The position numbers and the translations under genes were made by a program. 64,000 nucleotides of DNA. It comes from Clusia tigrina (lineage: Eukaryota > Arthropoda > Insecta > Diptera > Clusiidae). This document shows positions 57,506 to 64,000 of this stretch, in pieces (positions within the stretch are counted from its first letter, which is position 1; each line of letters begins with the position of its first letter). Under the pieces are notes generated by a model. The model was not told the origin of the DNA and ran no database searches. It saw only the letters and a program-made list of their open reading frames with translations. The stretch spans positions 61,610,322 through 61,674,321 of the forward strand of contig OV050030.1 of the NCBI GenBank assembly GCA_920105625.2. Direction: 5' to 3'.

Positions 57506-58294
57506 ATCCTTCCGGCGCACGTACCATTGGTACTCTTCCAAGCTATTCCGGAAAATGCGCTCTAGCTTCTGTGATTCCATGTACCCCGCTTGCCGCATCA
57601 GATTTTGCATCTCCAACACATACTCTTTGAATTTCTCCCGTGGTTTTTGCCTCTGTCGGATCTCATCCTCCAACTTCTCCAGGTATCTGGCAGGCAGAAA
57701 GAATTTAAGAAAATCCTTCCGGAATAAATTCCATGCTGTCCAGGAACGATTGTTATTGCGATACCATAGAAGCGCACGTTCTTTTAACAGTTCCGGCATG
57801 GTACGTGGGAGCATATTCTTGTTGAGCCTATATACTTCCGAGAGCTCCTCCACTCGTTCAAGGAATGCCAGCGGGTCGCTGCCACCGTCGTATTTAAAGG
57901 ACCATTTCCTCACATGATCGATGACTCCGGCGTACTGTGCCTGGTGTGGCTGGTCAATGGCCGTTGGTGACACAGCGCGATGCAGTGATGTCCTCCGAAA
58001 CTCTGTCTCCCATGTCGCTGGTATTTCGCCTGTGAATATCCCTGGCCTGTCCACACCCAGCGTATCGCAGGTACCTATGGGCGTAGCCAGCTTGGGTGAC
58101 GTACTCCTGACGTACCTGGATTTTAGCTTTTCTAAGGGGTTTTGTTGTTCTTCAGTCAATTCTGTCTCCGTGAGGAACTCTGATAGTTGCTTACGGAGAT
58201 CTTCCACGGTTCCTGTAGCTTCTACGCCGAATTCCACAGAGAAAATCACCAGCTCCTCCTTGCGCAGCGTGTACAACCAACTTGTTTTCACCAT
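57242..58294 (-). CDS. Gag, first part, 350 codons, frameshifted near its end
   Basis: Begins at ATG 58292-58294 and encodes a Gag-type capsid: residues about 1-60 are a SAP-like or coiled N-terminus, and residues about 125-262 resemble the Gypsy retrotransposon capsid region (WSFKYDGGSDPLAFLERVEEL, LKERALLWYRN, EYVLEMQNLMRQ). At about residue 264 (57502-57506) a run of five T on the coding strand appears to have gained one base, since the adjacent frame carries the expected continuation into the zinc knuckle. The residues after that point in this frame are probably not native. A programmed shift is an alternative to a mutation. Confidence 0.8.
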   Translation of the reverse strand: MVKTSWLYTLRKEELVIFSVEFGVEATGTVEDLRKQLSEFLTETELTEEQQNPLEKLKSRYVRSTSPKLATPIGTCDTLGVDRPGIFTGEIPATWETEFRRTSLHRAVSPTAIDQPHQAQYAGVIDHVRKWSFKYDGGSDPLAFLERVEELSEVYRLNKNMLPRTMPELLKERALLWYRNNNRSWTAWNLFRKDFLKFFLPARYLEKLEDEIRQRQKPREKFKEYVLEMQNLMRQAGYMESQKLERIFRNSLEEYQWYVRRKDFWNAGRTSGDGRRLGRLPWRPGPTPNTPCTITSRAYATTRGTEPSGDAREQSGTHRSQNSLQALWPKWSYSSPMSQRADIVLLGVRA

Positions 58295-58455
58295 CCTGTG
58301 TTCGTCTTAGATGATGATGAAAACAATGGGTGTGTGCGTGTTTTAAGCTGGTGCTAATTCGGCACTCTTCTGCGTGACTGCGTAAATCGCCGCAGTTCTT
58401 TATCGCTCTGTGGATCTATTACCTAGGAGTTCTATGCGTTGAATTTCTTTTCAAG

Positions 58456-58473
58456 GTCCCTGCTCGGGCGCCA
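58456..58473 (-). other. Primer-binding site, tRNA-Lys type
   Basis: On the coding strand the 18 bases tggcgcccgagcagggac follow the 5' LTR by one base. They differ at one position from the classic primer site complementary to tRNA-Lys(3) as I remember it. This fixes the minus-strand orientation of the element. Confidence 0.85.
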
Positions 58474-58474
58474 T

Positions 58475-60331
58475 TGTAACGACTCGTTTTCGCTGATGTA
58501 AAAACTCAACGGGTTCTAGGGTCGCTTACAGAAATTTATTGCAGTTGTATTAGTTTTAATAAGTGTTTTTATTTATTTTCAAAATTACTACTTATTTCCT
58601 ATACATATATATAATTATATTTAATTACTACCCTACTCTGTGTGCTCGTGGTAGTGTCCGTGGTTTGTACTAGTGTCCCAGGGAGAGTCGGTCAAAACCA
58701 TACACTCCTGGCTCTGCCTGCGTTGCGTATGTGTCCCAGGGAGAGTCGGTCAAAACCATAAACTCCTGGCTCTGTCTGCGTTGCGTATGTGTCCCAGGGA
58801 GAGTCGGACAAAACCATAAACTCCTGGCTCTGTCTGTTTTGCGTATGTGTCCCAGGGAGAGTCGGTCAAAACCATAAACTCCTGGCTCTGTCTGCGTTGC
58901 GTATGTGTCCCAGGGAGAGTCGGTCAAAACAATAAACTCCTGGCTCTGTCTGCGTTGCGTATGTGTCCCAGGGAGAGTCGGTCAAAACCATAAACTCCTG
59001 GCTCTGTCTGCGTTGCGTATGTGTCCCAGGGAGAGTCGGTCAAAACCATAAACTCCTGGCTCTGTCTGCGTTGATTTATTGTCAATAGTCAAAGTAACTA
59101 ACTACGAAGCTTGGTGCGTCTCTAGGAGCTTGGTGCGTTGTGTACTTACGGAACGATGCTGGATCAAAGAGACTCACTGTCTGGTTCACTCCGCTTATAT
59201 AGCGAAAGCTTGCTATGGGATCAGTGCTCGTTGTTGTTGTGGTCCAGTTGTCCTTAGGCCACCTTCAACTTCTGCTGGTTAACCACCTCGTTGTAATTCC
59301 TCTAGTTGTCCATCACAGTTGTTGCTTGCAGTAGTGTGGCCTGATCGCTGCTGTTAGTTGTCGCTTTGCTGTTGTTGTAGAAACGTTTCTTCGTACTCTG
59401 CCTGTTTACAGCTTTGCGTTTACGATCGGTTAGCGTGTGTGTGGCGCGCTCTTGTTTTCGCCTTCGGTCGCTATAGTGTTGTTGTTGTTAAAATATTGGT
59501 TCACACTCCGCCTGCTTACGGCTCTGTGTTTACGATCGGTGCGCTCTCGTTGTCATCCGTGTTCCGCCTTCGGTCGCTGTACTGTTGTTGTTGTTGTTAA
59601 AATAATGGTTCATACTCCGCCTGCTTACGGCTCTGTGTTTACGATCGGCTCACGTATGTGTGGTGCGCTCTCGTTGTCATCCGTGCTCCGCCTTCGGTCG
59701 CTGTGCTGTTGTTGTTGTTGTTATAAATATTTCTTCTTACTCTGCCTGCTTACAGCTTTGCGCTTGCAATCGGTTGGCGTGTTTCTGTTTCTCCGTGTTC
59801 CGCCTTCGGACGCTGTAGTGTTGTTGTTGTTGTTATACATATTTATTTGTATTCCGCCTGCTGAATGCTTTGTGTGTGTTTCTCTCTCCGTGTTCCGCCT
59901 TTGGTCGCTGCACTGTTCAGTAGAAATGTTTGCTTGCTGTTTCTTTTTTCCTTTATAGCCGTACTAGTCCCTCTTGATGTTCTTTGTACTATTAGGCCGT
60001 CGTCGTCGTCAGTCTAACCCTTTCGGTTTCTGAGCTCCTCACAACCTGTACGTTTATTGGTCCGATCGTCTGTGCGTAAATGTTTTGTTATACTTATCCG
60101 CTGTCTTTGTTATGGCATTTAGCGTGGGAGGTGGTTACCTTTTTAAGCTGCATGATATCGGGGATGGTTGCATGCTTGAATATTGTTGGTGGTTATTTCT
60201 AAATAAAATATGGTGGACATCGTGTTTTGTTTTTGGAGTTAACATGGTCTCTGGTGGTAGCATAGAGTTTTTGTTGTATTCTTTGTAGGAGGTGTATGCG
60301 GAAAATATTTCTGGTACTTTCCGTCTTTACA
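58475..60331 (-). repeat. 5' LTR in element sense (1857 bp)
   Basis: Mate of the LTR at 54016-55868 with the same internal repeats and a few substitutions and small indels (for example an extra gtt near 59590). In the element's sense it should carry the promoter, but I could not pick out the start site. Confidence 0.92.
58673..59073. repeat. Seven 58-bp tandem repeats in the right LTR
   Basis: Same seven-unit array as at 54213-54613, with isolated substitutions (for example gtcggaca for gtcggtca in the third unit and aacaataa for aaccataa in the fifth). Equal copy number in both LTRs shows that the array was present before insertion. Confidence 0.95.
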
Positions 60332-60495
60332 ACATTCATAGACAAAAAATGTATAAATATCTTGATATGCAGAAAAGTTCGCTTCAAAATATAGCTTTTT
60401 AGTATCTTTTCTACAATAATGAGTAAAAAAGCGAAAAGCTTGGATGGTAACGCGTGCGCGGAAAATTTCGAAAAGAAATTACTAGAACTGTAGAC

Positions 60496-61641
60496 ATGGC
60501 GAGAGTTCGTATTGAGCCGCTAAACGCGGAGAACTATGACACATGGAAGATGCAAATGCGTGCGATTCTCATAAAAAATGATTTGTGGTCATATGCCAAG
60601 GGCATTGAAAAGTGTACTGCTGATGCCACGGCAGCAATTGCTTGGGAATCGAACGTCCAAAAAGCATGCGCGGATATCATGCTGGCCATGAGCCCATCGG
60701 AATTGGGCTTGGTGGCTGAATGTGAAAGTGCACAGAAAATGTGGAGAAAACTGGAGGCGACATATCAATCGAAAGGGCCTGCTCGAAAAGCTACGCTCTT
60801 AAAGCGAGTCGCTCTTGCTCGAATGAAGGAGGGTAATTCGGTCAGAAAGCATCTAAATGATTTCTTTTATGCAGTCGCAAAATTGAAAGCAATTAAAGTG
60901 GAAATCGGTGATGAACTGTTAGCAATTTTGCTTTGGTATAGCTTGCCCGACTCTTAGAGACACTTCGTTGTGCATTGAAAACACTCGATGACTTGTCAAA
61001 ACCCGAAGTGCTTCGCGTTAAAATACTAGAAGAATCCGAGTCATGAAAAGGAAAGGAACAGAGAAACGAAAACGACGCGCTATATATGAAAAAATCACAA
61101 AAACAAAGTTTTGTGCATGATAAATACAATGAAAACGATCATTATAACGGCGCAAAACGCGGAGAATTGAAACGAAGCAATTGTTGATACAGATGTGGAA
61201 AACATGGCCACTACGCGAAAGAAATAGAATATTGCAAACAAAGTGTGAAAAAGGGCGAAGATAAATTTAGCGAAAAACAAAATTCGTCGCTAATAGCAAC
61301 AGAATCGGTTTTCGCATGCCCTGAAGGAAATAAAACGTGGTGCCTAGACAGTGGCTGTACCTCACACGGATAAAAATAAATTCGCGCAAATCTCAGAAAT
61401 GACCCAAGTGCTTAATTTGGCAAACAAAAATTCGACTAAAATAGCCGGTGTCGGTGAGGTTGAAGTCAGCGTAAACGAAAAAGGAATTGAGAAAAACTTA
61501 ACGCTTAAAGATGTGTTATATGTATCCGACTTGCGCACAAATTTACTCTCGGTATTAAAAAAGACTGATAATTTTGATCATTTTGCGCTCTGCAGCTTTC
61601 TTAATGGCACAAATATTTTATTCTTCTCGGGGTACTCTTAA
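60496..61641 (+). pseudogene. Copia-type Gag-protease, broken
   Basis: A likely start at ATG 60496 (MARVRIEPLNAENYDTWK) leads into a Copia-type Gag: NYDTWKMQM and AKMWRKLEATYQSKG-like stretches are typical. A stop at 60957 interrupts it; the downstream frames give a CCHC-like zinc knuckle (YRCGKHGHYAKE, one Cys lost) near 61190 and WCLDSGCTSH near 61340, the Copia protease active site DSG. A shift then leads into 61351-61641 (LKDVLYVSDLRTNLLS, the start of the pre-integrase part). Integrase and reverse transcriptase are absent downstream. Confidence 0.85.
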
Positions 61642-62400
61642 GAGGAAAATTTTAAAAAGATAAGTTTCACTGGATATTTAAATAAAAATATGTCCGCTAA
61701 AAATACACAAATAGATAAACAAGATAGATTCACATTAGGTTTACATACATAAGTATCGAAAAATGTTTGGAGAAGCAAATGAAAATATCCTGGAACATAA
61801 TCCTGTTGAAATCACACCTCTATCAGCTTTCACATCAATACTAAAAAAAATCTCAAAATATATCACTATTGACTGAAATTTGATCCCAACATTGATTTTT
61901 GAAGAAGTCATTTCATTAGATACAACCAACGCAAAAAATGGCGGATTTTCTGAATGTAGTGTACTAAGCATCTTCATTCGCTTCCTGATTTGTCCAATTC
62001 ATATGCAGCAATTTAGCTTAAGTCGGAAATACACTTTTTCAACACAATTTTGTGATAAAACAAGGGATCAACTTGAACTGTCAACGTTTACGGCCTGACA
62101 AATTTACTTCTTGCACCAGCTGAATCTTAAGATGACGGAGATTTTCCCAACATTTTCCACCTAGACGAGACGAATCGATAAATTTGGATGTCATCAATAA
62201 TAACAATGTAGCGATGTTAAATTATCTAATAGATAATTTTTATGGAATCTGTCAATAATTCTGTGTGTAGCAACCTTCCAGCGCCGATTATACGAATTAT
62301 CAAATTTAAAAAAAGATATCTTTCTGTTTCTGAAGCGTAGAACTATCTTTTATAATTTGTCAAAGTACACCGGTTGTATAAGCAAATACGTTTTGGTTCT
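61642..62400. other. AT-rich stretch between two Copia remnants
   Basis: No recognisable coding content; it could hold ends of either Copia element. Confidence 0.45.
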
Positions 62401-62838
62401 TACTTAGATGACTATATTCTCAGTAGGCAAAACTGGACCCACATTCAATATGGATTTATTTTGGACCAAAAGCGGCCCAGGTATCACTTGCCTTATATAA
62501 CAAAATCGCTTTCGTGCCGTTCTTGTTATTCTCTTGTTTGATGAATTGACTATAAATAGAAGTGTGTTCTGTTACAATTGAATTATATTATTATATATTA
62601 ATATGCATCGTCCTGCTTATATATTAATATGCATACGTTCTGCCAACGTGTGTTATTATATTAGTTAATTAAAACGCAGTATATATAATTGTTTGAAAAA
62701 CTTACGTCTTTCCACGCTGGTAATTTATTTAAGACGAAAAAAAAGCATACTACAAAAGTATTGTCTGTCAAGTATGACACCTATGTATTGAGAACTCATT
62801 TGATTATCATGGTTGCATTTCAAATACAATTCTCAATA
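62401..62838 (-). repeat. Probable Copia 3' LTR (end not located)
   Basis: On the minus strand, after the Pol stop, an aagtgggagt purine tract (62838-62847) is followed by sequence starting TTGAGAATTG. That is the usual order polypurine tract then LTR. A TATATAAG-like box lies near 62500. The far end and the mate LTR are not visible. Confidence 0.5.
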
Positions 62839-62909
62839 CTCCCACTTAATCAATGAGTTGAATAATTCAAATAGAAAATGGAGCATAAAAAATTAAACAA
62901 TTCAAAACT

Positions 62910-64000
62910 CTAGATATTAAGTCCCATTTCTTTTATGCAAAATAAATGTTTTTCAATTGACACGGCTTTAGTCAAATTATCTGCAATCATTTCATTAGTG
63001 CTTACTTTGATAATTTTAACCAAGCCCTTACTTATGTAATCTCTTATAAAATGATGGCGAATCGCAATGTGTTTCACCCTAGGACTAAACATTCCAGTTT
63101 CTGTTAAGTCGACGGCTCCTTTGTTATCACAGTGTAACTCCAGTGGCGGCGTATCATCTTTAATTATTTCATCCTTTAACTGATTAAGCCACAATGCTTC
63201 TTGTGTCGCTGCTGATAAACTCATATACTCTGCTTCGCATGTACTAAGAGCCACTGTTGGCTGCTTTTTACTTGCCCATGTTATCGCTGCATTCTGCCAT
63301 AGAAATACATAGCCAGTACAGAATTTAAGGTCCTGGAAGCTTGATCCCCAATCAGAGTCAGCATACCCGCATAGACTGCCACTTTCCCTTTTATATGTAA
63401 GTTTGATATTTAGTGTACCTTTCAAATATCTCATTACTCTTTTCACCCCTTTCCAGTGCGCCATTCCAGGGTTTTTATTAAACTGACTTAAATTGGTGAT
63501 ACTGAACGAAATATCTGGACGCGTGCACTGTGCTAAATAAATAATACTACCAATGGCCTCCTGATATGGAATCGTCCGCATTTTCTCAAGCTCATCTTGG
63601 GTCGACGGACACCTTTCTGCAGTAAGTTTTTGAATTGGATCACTTGGTATCTTTACCGGATCGCAATCAAACATCTTAAATTTACGCAGAATCAATTCTG
63701 TATACTTTTGTTGATCTAGACTGATGATTCCTTTATCATAATTGTAGTTCATTCGAATTCCAAGAACGTTCGTTGCTGTGCCTAGACCCTTCATGCGAAA
63801 ATGCTTCTTAAATGTTGATTTAAGTTTTCATCTTTCCAAGCAGAGTTATTAAAAAATATCAATAAATCATCGACATACACAGCAATCACCACAATAAAAT
63901 TTTCTTTGTGTCGTACATTAACACAGGAATCGGTTTTACAACGCTTATACCCTGCACGCTCCAGTACTTCGTTGAGTTTAAGATTCCACTGTCTGCTGGC
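62910..64000 (-). pseudogene. Copia-type reverse transcriptase-RNase H, partial at window edge
   Basis: From the right edge the minus strand reads the reverse transcriptase palm with the Copia active site YVDDLLIFF near 63860. A one-base loss near 63822 shifts the frame into 63794-62910 (294 codons): LGIRMNYNYDKGIISLDQQKY, then the RNase H region with GYADSDWG (catalytic acids), ALSTCEAEYMSLS and LHCDNKGAVDL, ending KHIAIRHHFIRDYI typical of Copia. Except for the one shift it is well preserved. It is oriented against the Copia Gag at 60.5 kb, so the two belong to different elements or to an inverted one. Confidence 0.9.

Larger units (their letters stand above)
54016..60331 (-). mobile_element. 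Gypsy-type LTR element without reverse transcriptase, complete ends
   Basis: Two long terminal repeats (54016-55868, 1853 bp; 58475-60331, 1857 bp) both run TGTAACG...CTTTACA on the plus strand. A 4-bp target duplication, acat, flanks the element (54012-54015 and 60332-60335). Primer site and Gag order show that it is read on the minus strand. The internal part is only 2606 bp and codes for Gag, zinc knuckle, protease and a basic tail. The LTRs differ at roughly a dozen places, so insertion is recent but not brand new. It is a non-autonomous element comparable to Gag-only LTR derivatives described in plants (TR-GAG type). Confidence 0.92.

Noticed and set aside
56150..58310. Plus-strand frames of 124-263 codons across the Gag-protease region
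   Set aside because: Antisense to the zinc-knuckle, protease and capsid coding frames, without motifs of their own.
58670..58927. Minus-strand frame with a DSPWDTYAT-type protein repeat
   Set aside because: It is a translation of the 58-bp tandem repeats. Period 58 is not a multiple of three, so the frame rotates and no stable protein repeat arises.

Overview
The window reads as animal nuclear DNA from a repeat-rich, AT-rich insect genome. Short introns (about 55-60 nt), the mix of mobile elements (mariner, Tc1, Tigger, LOA-, RTE- and CR1-type LINEs, Ty3/Gypsy and Copia LTR elements, tRNA-derived SINEs, a THAP/P-type relic) and the lack of bacterial-style operons suggest a fly. A tephritid-like dipteran is my guess, but the sequence alone does not prove it. 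I found no convincing ordinary host gene; almost every coding stretch belongs to a mobile element or to a gene family that spreads like one.

Layout. 1-12.7 kb: a near-identical tandem duplication (1-5846 repeated at 6889-12721). Each unit carries AT-rich sequence, a frameshifted mariner and the 5'-truncated start of a dead LOA-type LINE. A THAP-domain (P-element-like) relic lies between the units. 11.3-20.6 kb: LINE copy 2 (plus strand) and a longer LINE copy 3 (minus strand) face each other tail to tail, forming an inverted repeat with arms of about 3.8 kb around a 911-bp spacer. The copies share the same inactivating lesions, so they probably arose by DNA duplication and not by separate retrotransposition. 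20.8-26.2 kb: a CGGBP1/hAT-like gene relic is split by an RTE-type LINE (8-bp target duplication) and by a Tigger/pogo transposon (TA target, terminal repeats).

27.6-37.8 kb: nested insertions. A 7.6-kb Ty3/Gypsy element with 172-bp LTRs and a 5-bp target duplication has lost reverse transcriptase and the integrase core but keeps one open Gag-protease reading frame. A CR1-type LINE with two intact ORFs has inserted just after that frame's stop codon. To the right lies a decayed transposase with a recognisable DDD/E-like triad and one intron, from a multi-copy arthropod family I cannot place. 37.8-54 kb: mostly AT-rich sequence with relics: a Tc1 fragment, three SINEs, two LOA-type LINE scraps, a broken member of another multi-copy arthropod family, a P-like C-terminus, a 148-bp MITE and a perfect 20-bp hairpin.

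54.0-60.3 kb: a complete minus-strand Gypsy-type element with 1.85-kb LTRs, a tRNA-Lys-type primer site and a 4-bp target duplication. It encodes only Gag and protease plus a long basic tail. 60.5-64 kb: two broken Copia elements in opposite orientations, one Gag-protease (plus) and one reverse transcriptase-RNase H plus probable LTR (minus, running off the window).

If anything here is active, the best candidate is the CR1-type LINE at 30.6-35.2 kb. The two Gypsy-type elements could only move with enzymes supplied by relatives. The most unexpected local signals are an 18-bp perfect hairpin that contains the Gag start codon of the 28-kb element, the LINE palindrome with shared lesions, and 58-bp tandem repeats inside the large LTRs.
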